Positions 1 to 12,400 of a stretch of 64,000 nucleotides of DNA are shown one piece after another. Every line of letters begins with the position of its first letter. Within the stretch, counting starts at the first letter, position 1. The DNA is taken from positions 434,001-498,000 of the forward strand of contig NZ_JAFEUP010000004.1 of assembly GCF_016901015.1 (NCBI RefSeq), given 5' to 3'. The notes under the pieces are model-generated. The model worked only from the letters and a program-made list of their open reading frames with translations, ran no database searches and had not been told where the DNA came from. Source of the DNA: Zestomonas insulae (GTDB lineage: Bacteria; Pseudomonadota; Gammaproteobacteria; Pseudomonadales; Pseudomonadaceae). A program made the position numbers and the translations under genes.

Positions 1-1910
1 GCGAAGCCGATGTCCGCGCGGGCCAAGGCCGGCGCGTCGTTGATCCCGTCGCCGACCATGCCGACCACCTGGCCGCCCGCCTGCAGTTCTTCCACCGCGC
101 GCAGCTTGTCGGCCGGCAGCAGGTTGCCGCGGGTTTCGTCGAGGCCGACGGCCCGCCCGATGGTCTCCGCGGTGTGCGGGTTGTCGCCGCTCAGCATCAG
201 CGTGCGGATGGCCAGCGCATGCAGGTCCTGCAGCGCAGCCGCGCTGCTCGGCTTGACCGTGTCGGCCACCGCGAACAACGCCAGCACACCTCTTTCACCA
301 CACAGCAGCACCACGCTCTTGCCCTGCCGCTCGAGGCGTTCGAGGCGCTCCTCGAGCGCCGGCGAGCACAGGCCCAACTGCTCGACCAGACGGTGATTGC
401 CGAGGTGATAGCGCTGGCCGTCCACCTCACCACGGCTGCCCAACCCGAGCAGCGCCTCGAATGCCGCCACCGGCTGCGCGACGACGCCGTCCTGTTCGGC
501 CTGCTGTGCCAGTGCCAGCGACACCGGATGGTCCGAGCGGCTGGCAAGGCTTGCGGCAATCACCCGCGCAGTGTCCGCAGCACTACCCTCCAGCAGCTCG
601 AAGTCGGTCTGCGCCGGGCGGCCGTGGGTGATGGTGCCGGTCTTGTCCAGGGCCAGCACCGACAGGCGCGCGCCGCTTTCCAGATAGACCCCGCCCTTGA
701 CCAGCAGGCCGTGCCGCGCCGCCGCGGCCAGGCCGCTGACGATGGTCACCGGCGTGGAGATCACCAGCGCGCAGGGACAGGCCACCACCAGCAGCACCAG
801 CGCGCGGTACAGCCAGTCCAGCCAGGCGCCGTCGAACAACGGTGGCAGCAGCGCGACCGCCAGGGCCAGGGCGAATACCGCCGGGGTGTAGATGCGCGAG
901 AAGCGGTCGACGAAACGCTGGGTCGGTGCCCGCGCGCCTTGCGCCTCTTCGACGCTGTGAATGATCCGCGCCAGCGTGCTGTTGTCCGCCAGCGCCGTGA
1001 CGCGGTACTCCAACTCGCCGGCCTGGTTGATGGTGCCGGCGAACAGCGGGTCGCCAACGCCCTTCTCCACCGGCAGGCTTTCCCCGGTGATCGGCGCCTG
1101 ATTCACCGTCGAGCGGCCCTCGGTGACCTCGCCATCCAGGCCAATGCGCTCGCCCGGACGCACCCGCACCTGGGCGCCGAGCGCTACCTCGCGTACCGCC
1201 ATGCTCACCCAGTCGCCATCAGCCTGGCGCACGGTGGCCTGCTCCGGGGTCAGCGCCAGCAGGCCGCGAATCGCGTTGCGCGCACGATCCAGCGAGCGCG
1301 CTTCGATGCGTTCGGCGAGCACGAACAGGACCATCACCATGGCCGCTTCCGGCCACTGGCCGATCAACACCGCACCGGTCACGGCGATGCTCATCAGCGC
1401 GTTGATGTTGAGGTTGCGATTCTTCAACGCCACCCAACCCTTGCGGTAGGTGTCCAGACCGCAGGCGAGGATGGCCAGCAGCGCCAGGCCGGCGACCGCC
1501 CACTCCGGCAACCAGCCAGTGAAGTGGAAGACTTCCGCCAGCAGCGCGCCTACCCCGGCAAGCAGCAACGGCCACTGGCGGCGCGCCGGTTCGGCTGGTG
1601 GCGCCGCGCGCGCACCCGCGGCAGACTCCGCCACCGGGGTGAAGCCCAGCTCACGAATCGCCTCCAGCGCCGCCTCCAGGGCATCCGGCAGGTGATGGAT
1701 GCTCAGCACGCGCTGCAGCAGGTTGAACTCCAGCGCCACCACGCCGGGCATACCACCGAGCCGCGCACGGATCAGCGCCTCCTCGGTCGGGCAGTCCATC
1801 TGCTGGATGCGCACCCGACTCAGTTGCGCGCCTTCGCGCAGCACAACCGGGGCGGCAGCGCCGCTCGCAGGGGTGTCGTGGTCGTGATGGTGGTCGCAGC
1901 AGTCACTCAT
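1..1910 (-). CDS. cadA: Cd/Zn/Pb-translocating P1B-type ATPase CadA (3' end beyond window)
   Basis: Inner-membrane ATPase that pumps divalent soft metals (Cd2+, Zn2+, Pb2+) out of the cytoplasm. The first 636 residues are visible; the family is usually about 740-750 long, so the end of the hydrolase domain and the last membrane helices are cut by the window edge. The N-terminus is His/Cys-rich (CCDHHHDHD) and is followed by a metal-binding domain with MDCPTEE. The metal-site CPC lies in helix segment VVACPCALVISTP near residue 378, the phosphorylation motif DKTGT starts at D422, the SDHPVS motif follows, and MVGDGINDAP lies near the cut end. The start ATG at 1910 has GGAG just upstream. It diverges from cadR across a MerR-type operator, so metal-induced control by CadR is expected. 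The family call is firm; the metal preference is inferred from the regulator and motifs. Confidence 0.93.
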   Translation of the reverse strand, partial: MSDCCDHHHDHDTPASGAAAPVVLREGAQLSRVRIQQMDCPTEEALIRARLGGMPGVVALEFNLLQRVLSIHHLPDALEAALEAIRELGFTPVAESAAGARAAPPAEPARRQWPLLLAGVGALLAEVFHFTGWLPEWAVAGLALLAILACGLDTYRKGWVALKNRNLNINALMSIAVTGAVLIGQWPEAAMVMVLFVLAERIEARSLDRARNAIRGLLALTPEQATVRQADGDWVSMAVREVALGAQVRVRPGERIGLDGEVTEGRSTVNQAPITGESLPVEKGVGDPLFAGTINQAGELEYRVTALADNSTLARIIHSVEEAQGARAPTQRFVDRFSRIYTPAVFALALAVALLPPLFDGAWLDWLYRALVLLVVACPCALVISTPVTIVSGLAAAARHGLLVKGGVYLESGARLSVLALDKTGTITHGRPAQTDFELLEGSAADTARVIAASLASRSDHPVSLALAQQAEQDGVVAQPVAAFEALLGLGSRGEVDGQRYHLGNHRLVEQLGLCSPALEERLERLERQGKSVVLLCGERGVLALFAVADTVKPSSAAALQDLHALAIRTLMLSGDNPHTAETIGRAVGLDETRGNLLPADKLRAVEELQAGGQVVGMVGDGINDAPALARADIGF

Positions 1911-1939
1911 GGAATGCTCCTTGTCAGTGCTTGTTGCGG

Positions 1940-1970
1940 AGTTAACACCCTGTAGCCACTATAGGGTCAA
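1940..1970 (-). promoter_or_regulatory. MerR-type cadA promoter with CadR operator dyad
   Basis: On the minus strand a -35 TTGACC (1965-1970) and a -10-like TTAACT (1940-1945) are separated by 19 bp. This over-long spacer is typical of MerR-family promoters. The spacer is largely filled by an imperfect dyad at 1947-1967, with arms ACCCT...AGGGT around a TAGCCACTA core. This resembles the known CadR/PbrR operators. The site lies between the divergent cadA and cadR genes and would let one CadR dimer untwist the promoter when metal binds. Confidence 0.75.
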
Positions 1971-1988
1971 GCACCCTGGAGCGCGGCG

Positions 1989-2435
1989 ATGAAGATTGGT
2001 GAACTGGCGAAGCTGACCGATTGCCCGGTCGAAACCATCCGCTACTACGAGCGCGAGGGCTTGCTGCCGCCGCCATCCCGCACCGCCAGCAACTACCGCC
2101 ATTACGGCAGCGAACACGTCGAACGCCTGACCTTCATCCGCAACTGCCGCAGCCTGGACATGACCCACGAGGAGATCCGCCGCCTGCTCGCCCTGCGCGA
2201 ACACCCGGAAGCCGGCTGTGCGGACGCCAATGCGCTGGTCGATGAGCACATCGCCCACGTGCGCACGCGCATCGCCAGCCTGCAGGCGATGGAGCAACAG
2301 TTGTTGGAATTGCGTCAGCGCTGCGGCGACGGTAGCGATGCCAGTTGCGGCATCCTGCAGCGGCTGAATGAGGCTGGGGCAGTAGAGGATGTGGCGCCGG
2401 CGCACAGTCATGTTGGCAACAGCCACGCGCACTGA
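1989..2435 (+). CDS. cadR: MerR-family cadmium-responsive regulator CadR
   Basis: Cytoplasmic metal-sensing activator of 148 residues. The N-terminal MerR helix-turn-helix (residues 1-70) begins MKIGELAKLTDCPVETIRYY, followed by the dimerisation helix. Three cysteines at 77, 112 and 120 lie where CadR/PbrR proteins bind Cd/Pb, and the tail is His-rich (HSHVGNSHAH), as in Pseudomonas CadR. It diverges from the cadA ATPase across a MerR-type operator, which fits control of both genes. PbrR-like or ZntR-like specificity is the alternative; the His-rich tail and the neighbouring CadA favour CadR. Confidence 0.9.
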   Translation: MKIGELAKLTDCPVETIRYYEREGLLPPPSRTASNYRHYGSEHVERLTFIRNCRSLDMTHEEIRRLLALREHPEAGCADANALVDEHIAHVRTRIASLQAMEQQLLELRQRCGDGSDASCGILQRLNEAGAVEDVAPAHSHVGNSHAH

Positions 2436-2455
2436 TGGTGAAGCAATGGCCGCAC

Positions 2456-2561
2456 ACCCTCACCCCGGCCCTCTCCCGGAGGGAGAGGGGGCTGTTCCGT
2501 ACGTGCCAGAAATGAGGCTCGGATACTCCCTCTCCCCTCGGGAGAGGGCCGGGGTGAGGGG
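2456..2561. repeat. Paired palindromic repeat, CCCTCTCCC family
   Basis: Two hairpin units face each other between the convergent cadR and pyrF genes. The left arm reads CCTCACCCCGGCCCTCTCCC (from 2458) followed by its own complement, GGGAGAGGG. The right arm (about 2527-2560) is the inverse, ending GGCCGGGGTGAGG. The same element occurs between atuF and atuG. This is a dispersed palindromic element seen in many GC-rich proteobacteria. It may also act as a bidirectional transcription barrier here, although it lacks a T-run. Confidence 0.75.
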
Positions 2562-2572
2562 CGGACTTGCCC

Positions 2573-3271
2573 TCAGGCCAGTTCGGCGACCACCGCCGTC
2601 AGCTCCTTGGCCGGATCGGCGGCTTGGGCGATCGGGCGGCCGATCACCAGGTAGTCGGAACCGGCATCCAACGCTTGACGCGGGGTGAGGATGCGCCGCT
2701 GGTCGTCCTGCGCACTGCCCGCCGGGCGGATACCCGGGGTGACCAGCTGCAGCTGCGGGTGCGCTGCCTTGAGCGCCACGGCTTCCTGCGCCGAGCACAC
2801 CAAACCGTCCATGCCGGCCTGCGCGGCCAGCGCGGCCAGGCGCAGCACCTGCTCTTGCGGCGGGACATCCAGGCCGATGCCGGCGAGGTCGTCCTGCTCC
2901 ATGCTGGTCAGCACGGTGACGCCGATCAGCAGCGGCTTGGCGCCGTTGAGCTTGTCCAGCGTCTCCCGGCATGCCGCCATCATGCGCAGGCCACCCGAGC
3001 AATGCACGTTGACCATCCACACGCCCATCTCGGCGGCGGCCCTGACCGCCATCGCCGTCGTGTTCGGGATGTCGTGGAATTTCAGGTCGAGGAACACCTC
3101 GAAGCCCTTGCTGGCCAGGGTTTCCACGATCGTCGGCCCGCAGCGGGTGAACAGCTCCTTGCCGACCTTGACCCGGCACAGCGCAGGATCGAGCTGAGCG
3201 GCGGCAGCCAGGGCTTGCTCGCGGGTGGGAAAGTCGAGGGCGACGATGATCGGAGTCTGGCAGGCGGACAT
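2573..3271 (-). CDS. pyrF: Orotidine-5'-phosphate decarboxylase PyrF
   Basis: Converts orotidine 5'-phosphate to UMP, the last step of de novo pyrimidine synthesis, in the cytoplasm. The 232-residue length is typical of bacterial PyrF. The TIM-barrel shows the substrate-binding start PIIVALDFP, the catalytic Lys-Asp cluster [10 protein letters not shown] (K64, D67) and the C-terminal phosphate loop TPGIRPAG followed by DYLVIGRPI. It is apparently monocistronic: it converges with cadR across a palindromic repeat, and the large peroxidase gene ends 160 bp upstream with its own terminator. Confidence 0.97.
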   Translation of the reverse strand: MSACQTPIIVALDFPTREQALAAAAQLDPALCRVKVGKELFTRCGPTIVETLASKGFEVFLDLKFHDIPNTTAMAVRAAAEMGVWMVNVHCSGGLRMMAACRETLDKLNGAKPLLIGVTVLTSMEQDDLAGIGLDVPPQEQVLRLAALAAQAGMDGLVCSAQEAVALKAAHPQLQLVTPGIRPAGSAQDDQRRILTPRQALDAGSDYLVIGRPIAQAADPAKELTAVVAELA

Positions 3272-3360
3272 GGCGGGCTCTCAGGCAAGTCGAAATCGGC
3301 GCGCATTGTCGCAGAAATGCGCCGAATTCCGTAGCGCCGGCCGGCGCCGTCTGCCGCCAA

Positions 3361-3394
3361 ATAAAAAAAGGGAGGGCATCCATTGCCCTCCCTT
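3361..3394 (-). terminator. Rho-independent terminator of the peroxidase gene
   Basis: Read on the minus strand just after the peroxidase stop codon (3433), an 11-bp stem AAGGGAGGGCA/TGCCCTCCCTT with a 5-nt loop is followed by a run of seven T residues. This is a canonical intrinsic terminator. It isolates the 10.6-kb transcript from pyrF, which lies downstream on the same strand. Confidence 0.9.
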
Positions 3395-3432
3395 CCGCTG
3401 TCCACAAACCCTGCGACAGTACTTCCAGTACC

Positions 3433-6400
3433 TCAGGTGGCCAAGATGAAGTCTGTGGCAGTGACGGTCGTATGGTCGGCCACGCCAACCAGGCGGATGG
3501 AGTCAGCTCCTCCGAAGCTGACCAAGGTATCCGCGCCGGCATCGGCGACGGTGACGCTGCCGGCAAAGGTCGCAGCAGTGATGTTGAACGCGGAAATATT
3601 CAACCGGTCCTGGCCTCCTGCCGCGTTAGCGTCGAAGCCGATGATTGTGTCGGTACCGAAGCCGGCGCTGAACACGAAGATGTCGTTGCCACTGCTGGCG
3701 ACCATCGTGTCGTTGCCTGCTCCACCGGTGACGGTATCGTTGCCGGTACCGCCGTCGATGAAGTCTGCATCCGCACCACCATCTATGACGTCGTCACCTG
3801 CACCGCCGAGCAAGGTGTCCGTACCTGCTCCGCCCTGCAGCACGTCGTTGCCGGTGCCACCGTCCAGGCTGTCGTTGCCGATACCGCCGACCAGCGTGTC
3901 GGTGCCAGCCCCACCATTCAGGGCATCGTCGCCGTCACCACCGTCGAGGGTGTCGTTACCACCGTCGCCATTCAGGGTGTCGTTACCCAGACCACCTGCC
4001 AGCTGGTCGTTACCGGCACCACCGTTGAGGGTGTCGTTACCGCCGTTGCCGCCCAGGGTGTCGTTGCCGCCACCGCCGTTCAGGGTGTCATTGCCGCCAG
4101 CGCCCTGCATGTTGTTATCCAGGCCGTTGCCGTTGATTACCCCTGCGCCGCTGATCTGCACGTAGTTCTCGACGTTGCCGCCCAGGTTGTAGGTCAGCAG
4201 CGACGACCGCACGGTATCCGTGCCGCCACCCGCCGCTTCGACAACCACATCCGACGCCGTGTCGATGGTGTAGGTGTCGTTGCCGGCACCGCCCACCAAA
4301 CGGTCGACGCCTGCGCCGCCGTCGAGGCTGTCGTTGCCTGCACCACCAGTGATGGTGTTGGCCAGGGCGTTACCAGTACCGGTGAAGTCGCCGGCTCCGG
4401 TAAAGGTCAGGTTCTCGACGTTGGCACCCAGCAGGTAGCTCGCCAGGGTGGTTTGTACGGTGTCGGTACCGGCGTTGAGGGCCTCAGTGACGGAGTCACC
4501 GAGGTTGTCCACCACGTAGGTGTCGTTGCCGCCGCCGCCGACCATCACGTCGGCGCCAAGGCCGCCATTGAGGGTGTCGTTGCCGTCTTCACCGAGCAGG
4601 GTGTCGTTGTCGTCACCACCGTTCAGCGTGTCGTTACCGGTACCGCCGAACAGCTGATCGAGACCGGCCAGACCGTTGAGGGTGTCGCCACCGCCCAGCC
4701 CCATCAGGACATCATTGCCTGCACCACCGTTGAGCGTGTTGGCGGCGTTGGTGCCAGTCACGACCAAACCGGTAACCGCCGTGACTGCTGCGGTGGCCGC
4801 GGAGGTCACCTGCTCTGCCTGGCCAAAGCCGTCGGTGTAGCGGACGATTACCCGCAGCTGCAGGTTGGTCTGCAGCGCACCCGGCGTGTAGGTCGCGTTG
4901 GTCGCGCCAGCGATGTCAGTGAACGAGCTGCCAATGCCTTGTTGCCACTGGAAGCTGAAGGTTCCCAGCCCATCCAGATCGCCAATTCCATTGGTAAGCG
5001 CAGTCAGCAGCTGCCCCTGCTCCGGTGTGGTGTCGCTGACGACCGGTGCGCCGGTAGCTGCGTCGTTAAGGTTGGCAACCGGGCCGACGAACGCCGACTC
5101 GATGCTTTCCACGGTGCCGAAGTCATCTTCATAGCTGACCACCACGCGGATCTGCTGACCGACCTGGGCCTGCGTCAGCGTCAGCGTGCTCGCGGTGGCG
5201 CCAGCGATGTTGACGAAACCAGCGCCGCTGTTGGCTTGCCACTGGTAGCTGAACACTGCACCGGCCAAGCCATCGGCATCGACGATAGTCGACGGGTCGG
5301 CGGTCAGCACCTGGTTCTGCGTGGCGACGCCGCTAATGGTCGGGGCCTCGCTCGGCGCCGAGTTCGGCGCCGAGAACACGGTTTCCAACGTACCGTTCTG
5401 GTCGCGGTAAATCGCCATGACTCGCAGGTTCAGCCCGGCGACATCGTCAGTGACCGTGAAGGTCTGCCCGGTTGCCCGAGCTGCTTCGCCACCCACCGGC
5501 TCGACGATGATGTCGGTGAACACGCCATCGCCGAGCAGATCGACCTGCCAGAAGTACGACACCGGACCGGTGATCGCCCCACCCGAAGCGACGTTGTCAG
5601 GGTCCACCACCGCAACGTTAGTGACGCGCAACAGCTGACCTACGGTCGGCGTGTCATCCCGTTCGCCGGTGGCGGCGTCGAGGATCACCAGGGAGCCTTC
5701 CGGCCCTTGGTTGCCCTCGTCGTTCAGCACCACCTGCATGTCCGAGAACTGCAGACGTTCGATGCTGCTCAGGGTGTCGGTGCCGTCGCGTCCAGCCACC
5801 GAGTCGATGACCCGATAGATGTCGTCGGCGATATCCGCGGTACCACGATCATCGAACAACTGGATGTCGTAGTCGACGCGCACCCCGGTGAACCGCGCGG
5901 TGTCGTAGGAGTTGCCGTTATCGTTGAGCAGTTCGCGCACGATGCGCAGCTGCGTCGGGTTGTACACGCCGTTGACCATCAGCGGCACCAGCGGCTCCAT
6001 GCTGTTGTAGCTGGCGATTTCGATGTCCGGGTTGGTCGCCGAGCGCACGCTGATGCGCACGTTCAGTTCGCGATCACCATCGATCAGGTCGTCACCGCCG
6101 CGACCTTCAATCAGGTCGCTGCCGCCAGCACCAAGGATGATGTTGCCGGCGCCGAAGGAGTCGACCGGGCCACCCAGCATGGTGTCGAGGAACTCCTGCA
6201 TGCCGGTGATCAGGTCGATACCGGCACTGTTCATCACGCTGCCATGCACACCGGCAGTGGCGATAACCCCAGCGTCCGCATCGTCACCCTGGAGGATGTC
6301 GCTGTGCTGCGAGCCCGACAGACCTTCCACCGTTTCGAAGCGTGCCAGCACCGAGGCAGTGGACGGGGTGATTGGCGTTTCGTCGAAGGCGCGAATGCTG

Positions 6401-9400
6401 AAGTCGACAAGAACACCATACGGGTCATCGCGGAATGCCGCCCAGTCGAAGCCCGACATCCCGACATAGCGATCACCTTCACCGCCGTTACCCATCATGA
6501 TGTCGTCGCCACCCTCGCCGTCCATCCGGTCGATGATGCCGAACTCGCCGATGAACACGTCGTGCCCAACGATCGGGTCATTGCCGAAGGAGTCGAAGTT
6601 GTCGCCGGCTGCGCCGTCGGCCATCCCGTGTTCGATCCAGTCGTCGCCTTCGTTACCGAAGGTCATTTCGTTGGCCCGTGCAGCGAGGATGAAGTCGTTG
6701 CCGGTACCGCCGAAGATCTCCGACTCGTCTTCGATCTTGACGATGAAGTCGCTGCCGAAGCCGCCGAGGATCAGGTCGATACCGTTACCACCGTGAATGA
6801 CGTCGTTGCCTTCACCACCCTGGATGTTGTCCTCGCCTCCCTTGTCCGTGAGGATGTCGTCGCCGGCACCACCGAACAGGAAGTCGTTGCCGTCGCCGCC
6901 CTCCAGGACGTCATCGCCGGCATCACCGTACAGGGTGTCATCGCCCAGGCTGGAGATGATGGTGTCGTCCGCGGAGGTACCGCCGAGCAGAACGTGCTCA
7001 TCGCCGTTGTAGCGCAGGAAGTTGGTCCCACGCTCGACCAGTGGCCGCAGCGCGCCGGGTTCGGCGACCGGATCGGCACTGCCCAGGCCATCGTTCAGCT
7101 GCTTGGTCTGGTCGACTTCGAGAATCAGCCCCGGAGTCGAGAACACGTCGCCCGGCAAGTGCGTGGCATCGGTGTTGGCCATGATCAGTTTGGCGAACGA
7201 GTTGTTCTCCAGTTCGGTGAGGAAGTTCAGGCCAGCGGTGCGCTCCAGGTAGTAGAAGCGGTCGCCGTCCTGCAGTTTCTCCATCTGGTTCTCGAACACG
7301 AAGTTGAAGGTCGAGCCCAGCAAGCCACCGAACGGCATCTGCTTCTCGGCCAGACCGCCGATCCACAGGTCGATGTTGTCGACACCGGTGGTGGTCACCC
7401 CGTTCTGCATGGCATAGCTGCCGGTGCTGTTGAGGAAGGCCAGACGATCGACGTCATTCGCGGTGAACGTCCGCTCCTGGTCGGTCCCCGAGTTGAGCAC
7501 CGCACTGCCACCGAACAGCAGCGCAAAGGCTACCGCACGCCGCTCGGCCAAGGTGTTCACGTCGGCTGCGGTTAGTGCGGCGTGCGTCCCGTAGGCGGCG
7601 ATGAAGTTCAGCAGCGATTCCGGGTGTTTCATGCTCATCGCGTAGTCGACCCAACTGGTGTACGGCTTCAGTTGGGTGTCGCCGGTCATCTCAAAGAACT
7701 CGCGACGCGCGACGTTGAGCGATGGCACACCGGTGTCGCGACCGCGCGCCAGGTTGATGGTCGCCAGATCGAGCGGCAGACCGAGCAGGTTGTTGCGCAG
7801 CGCCTCGGTGACGAACTCGTCGATCTCGTTGCCGAGCTGACGGGTCATCCCGCGGACAATGGCACCGGCGGCTTCATCGGCCGTTACGTGGATGAACTCC
7901 TCATTGCCTGGGCCGGCCGGCAGCAGCGGATCGAAATCCGGATTGCGCAGCTGATTGAACGCCAGCGGATTGAGGAACGCCTCGATCAGGCCCATTTCGC
8001 TCGACACGAACTCGGGATTCAGACGATCCACGGTTTCGGTCAGCATCGAGTGGCCGAAGCGGTAAACCACGTGGGCGAACTCCGCGACGATGGCCGGGTT
8101 GATGTCGGTGTCGTACACCTGGGTCGGCGCGAAGAACAGGTCGACCTGTGGCTGGATCTTGCGAGCGAACTCCTCGAAGACCAGGTGCTGGTACTGCATC
8201 TCGGTGGAGAAGCGCGCGGCCTGGAACAGCCGGGTGCCGTCCCAATCTGTGGCCTGCACACCATCGGAGAGGTCGGCGCCTTCGCGCATCCACTGCGCAA
8301 TGAACGCTGCATCGCCGGTCGCCAGGACCACTTGCTGGATGTGCGCAACCATGCGGTTGTGCTCAGAGTGGAAGATATGGTGCACGGCAGTCAGACCGAT
8401 GTTCTCGTTGCCGCGCCCGTCGCCGGTGATGAAGTGGGCATCCAGCAGTTCGTTGTCGTACTGGGTGTTCTGCCCTTGTGCATTGACCGGTACCGGATTG
8501 CCGGCAATGTTGTCGGCATCCGGCTGCAGGACTCCGCCGACGATGACCGGCGCCGCGGTGTGCGCGATGTCGTCGAGGAAGGCGTGACCAGTGCGGCCCG
8601 CCAAGCTGGCATCGATGGCAGCCGCCGCCGTACCGGACTGCAAACCGGATTGAGTAACAATCTGCGGGAAGCCTCCCGGACCTGGGATGAAGTTGCCGTA
8701 CGGGTCCGTTGCCAGCAGCGGCAGGTTCAGCAGGTCGGCATCATCCAGAGAAATGCGCAGGATGTTCAGCGCTTGCGCCTTCACATCCGCCCAGGTCGGC
8801 AAGCCACCGTCACTGCCATTCAGCAGACGCCCGGTATCCATCGGCACGCCATCGACCAGCACGTACTCGCGCAGGAACACCTGGTGCGACGGGTGCGAGG
8901 TGTAGGTCTGGTTCTGGTCGATGAACGGCGTGGTCTGGTTGTTGTGGAAGTGCACGTCGTCAGCGGTGCCAAACTGACCATCCGTACCGGCCTGAATCGC
9001 AATGTTGCTGGCACGGGTCAGCACCATGAAGCGCTGGGCAGCCGGCAAGTCGTCAGCCCCTTCGTCGACACCCACAGTGTCCGGATCATCGCCGATGATG
9101 CCGTCCGCGCCGCCGATCAGCGGATCGTCCGCCTCCAGCGGGATGTAGACAGTACCGTGACCGCCGCCCTTGTTGACCAGGTCGAGACCGTGGTCGAAGA
9201 ACTGACCGAACAGCGTGAACCATGAGTTGAAGCCCGCCGACAGACCTTCGTCCGGCGCGGTGTTGGGCACGAACAGCGGTTGGCCGGCTGGGATGATATT
9301 GCCCTCCAGATCGAGCAACCGGCCGTCCGGGTCCAGGGTACCGAGCCCTGCGGCGACGTACGCCTGCACCACGGCCGGGTTGCTGATGGTCTGGTCGACG

Positions 9401-12400
9401 ATCAGGTTGGAAATGATCCGTGGGTCGGCATCCGCCACGCTGGTGGTGACACGCGTATCGCCAACGCCATCGCCATTCGTATCGATCAGGCGCACCGCGG
9501 CGTAGTTGTTGTTGGTGACGGCCGGCCCCGGACCAGGTCCATCGAAATCGATCTGATCACCGTCGTTGTCGTTGCGGAACACCTGATCGAGCAGCAGCGG
9601 GAACGGATTGTCGGCGGCGCCGAACTGATCCTGATCGCGAACCAGGTTGTTGAGCGAGCCATCCACCGTGCGCAGACCGAAGGCCAGCCGCGAGTTCGGG
9701 ATGATGTCCAGCAGGTCCTCGCCGCCAGCATGCCGCTCGGCAATCTTGATCTGGTCGAGAATGAACTGCAGGTCGGCACGGATCAGGTGCAGGCCGCCGT
9801 TGATGGGCTCGACCTCCGCTTCAGGCACCTGCACCACCGGGGCTGGCGGCACAACGGTTCCCGAAACTGCATCGGTGGCTGCGGAGAAGGCGTTCTCCAG
9901 TACGCCGTCATCATCCAGATAGACCGCCCGCACGCGCAGCTCCAGGCCCTGCAGGCCGGCTGTGACGGTGAAGCTCGCGCGGTTGGCGGTTTCCGGTACA
10001 TCGCCGCCTTCGGTGACGATGTCCTGGAAGACGCCGGACCCAGCAACCGTTTCCGCCTGCCAGATGTAACTGATCGTCCGTCCGGTAATCGCACCGGCAC
10101 CGCCGTTGTCAGCGTCGCTCACGTTGCCGGGAGTCGCGCGCAGCACCTGGCCAATCTGCGGATCGTTGTTACCAATCGGATTGCCGTTCTGATCGACGAT
10201 CAGCAGCTGGCCGGTGGCCATGGAGTTACCGGTGTTGACGAGCTGGACGCCCTCATCGTTGAACTGCAGACGTTCCACGCCAATCAGGATATCGGTGCCA
10301 TCGTCTCCGACGTTGTCGGTGACCTGGACCCGGCCGCCGGCCAGTTGAGTGACGGTGTAATCGTCACGCAGGCCCGAGAACACGGCGGTATCAACATTGC
10401 TTTCACCAGTGCGCAAGACCCGCTCGATGCTCAGTTGACCCGGGCGAATTTCACCCGAGAGCATGTAGGGCACCAACTCGGTCATGCTCGCCACACTGCT
10501 GATGGTTGGATGCCCGTCGACGCGGATACGCACGTCGAGCCAGCGTTCGCCATCGATCAGGTCATCACCACCGCGACCTTCCAGGATGTCGCTGCCGGCG
10601 CCACCGAGCAGGATGTTGCCGCCGTCGAAGGTGGTGACGTTGCCGCCGAGCATCTGGTTGAGGAACTGCTGCAGCCCGGTAATCAGGTTGATGCCTTCCT
10701 GGGTCAGGACGCTACCAGTGGCCCCACCGTGGTTGACGATGGTCACGGAGTCGACATTGTCGCCGCGCAGAATGTCGCTGTGCGACGAGCCGGAAAGCCC
10801 TTCCACTTCGGCGAAGCGGTCCAGAATACCGGCGTTGGAGGCCGGTACCGGCGGTTCGAACAGGTCATCGACCAGCAAGTCGACGGACACACCTCGGGTG
10901 TCGTTCTTGTAGGTCGCCCAGTCATAGCCGGACATGCCGTCGAAGTGGTCGGAGCCTTCGGAGCCGACCATGATGTCGTCACCGCCCTCGCCGATCACTT
11001 CATCGAAGCCGCCACCACCGACGAATACGTCATGGCCAATGACCGCGTCAGTCGCGAACGGGTCGAAGTTGTCGCCGGGCGCGCCGTCCTGGGTACCGAT
11101 CTCGATCCAGTCGTCACCCTCGTTACCAGCGGTCTGGATGTTGGTCTTGGCGCCGAGGATGAAGTCGTTGCCGGTGCCGCCGAAGGTCTCGGAAATGTCT
11201 TCACCAGTGATGATGAAGTCACTGCCAGCGCCGCCGAGGATCAGGTTGCCGCCGTTGCCGCCGCTGATCACGTCGTTGCCGTCGTTACCCTTCAGGGTGT
11301 CATCACCCCCCCAGTCGGTGATGATGTCGTCGCCGGCACCACCTTCGATGGTGTCATTGCCGTCGCCGCCTTCCAGGCGGTCGTCGCCGGCGTCGCCCCA
11401 CAGGGTGTCGTCACCGATGCTGGCGATCAGGATGTCGTTGCCGTCGGTCCCCCCCAGCACCACGTGCTCGTCACCGGTGTAGCGCAGGTAGGTATCCGCA
11501 GCCGGCCCTTGGGTCGGCGGGTTCGCATCGACGCGGATCACCAACGGCACCAGCGCATTGGGGTCCTCCGAGAGCGGATCGAGCGCGCCGAGGTCGCCGT
11601 TGAACTGCCGCGACTGATCGGCTTCAAGGATCAAGCCCGGCGTGGAGAAGATGTCCGCCGGCAGGTGGAGGACGTCGGTATGTTCCATCACCAGCTTGGC
11701 GAACGAGTTGTTCTCCATCTCGGTGAGGAAGTTCAGGCCGGCCAGCCGCGACAGGTAGTAGAAGCGGTCGCCGTTCTGCAGCGCCTCCATCTGCGTCTCG
11801 AAGACGAAGTTGAAGGTCGAGCCGAGCATGCCGCCGAACGGCATGATTTTCTCGGCCAGGCCACCGATCCACAGGTCGACGTTGTTGAGACCACCCAGGG
11901 TGCCGCCGGCGTAGATGCCGGTAGCATTCAGGAAGTCCAGGCGGTCGGCAGGCGCATCAGCGCCACCAAACACCAGGGCAAACGCCGCATCACGCCGTTG
12001 CTCCAGCGTCCCGGTAATGGACCCGTGCGTGCCATAGGCCGCGATGAAGTTGACCAGCGACAGCGGGTGCTTGAGGTTGTTAAGGAAGTCATTCCAGCTG
12101 ACATACGCCTTCAGCTGGCTATCCCCGGTCATCTCGAAGAACTCGGCGCGCGCCGCGTTCAAGGTCGGCACACCGGCATCACGCCCACGGGCGATGTTGA
12201 TGGTCGCCAAGTCGAGCGGCAAGCCGAGCAGGTTGTTGCGCAGCACGTCGGTAACGAACTCGTCGATCTCGTTGCCCAACTGCCGGGTGGTGCCGCGCAC
12301 GATGGCGCCGGCCGCCTGCTCAGGGGTCAGACCGCTGGCGGCGAACTCCAGGGGATTGAGGAACGCTTCAAGCAGACCGATCTCGCTGGAGGCGAAGTTC

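Noticed and set aside
174..1955. 593-codon plus-strand open frame over cadA
   Set aside because: The minus strand encodes an uninterrupted P-type ATPase with all family motifs; the plus-strand translation is Arg/Gln-rich without any recognisable domain.
3700..4760. Regularly spaced short repeats resembling a CRISPR array
   Set aside because: The periodicity is 27 nt and in frame with the RTX nonapeptide GGxGxDxxx; it is coding repeat, with no spacers of constant length and no cas genes.
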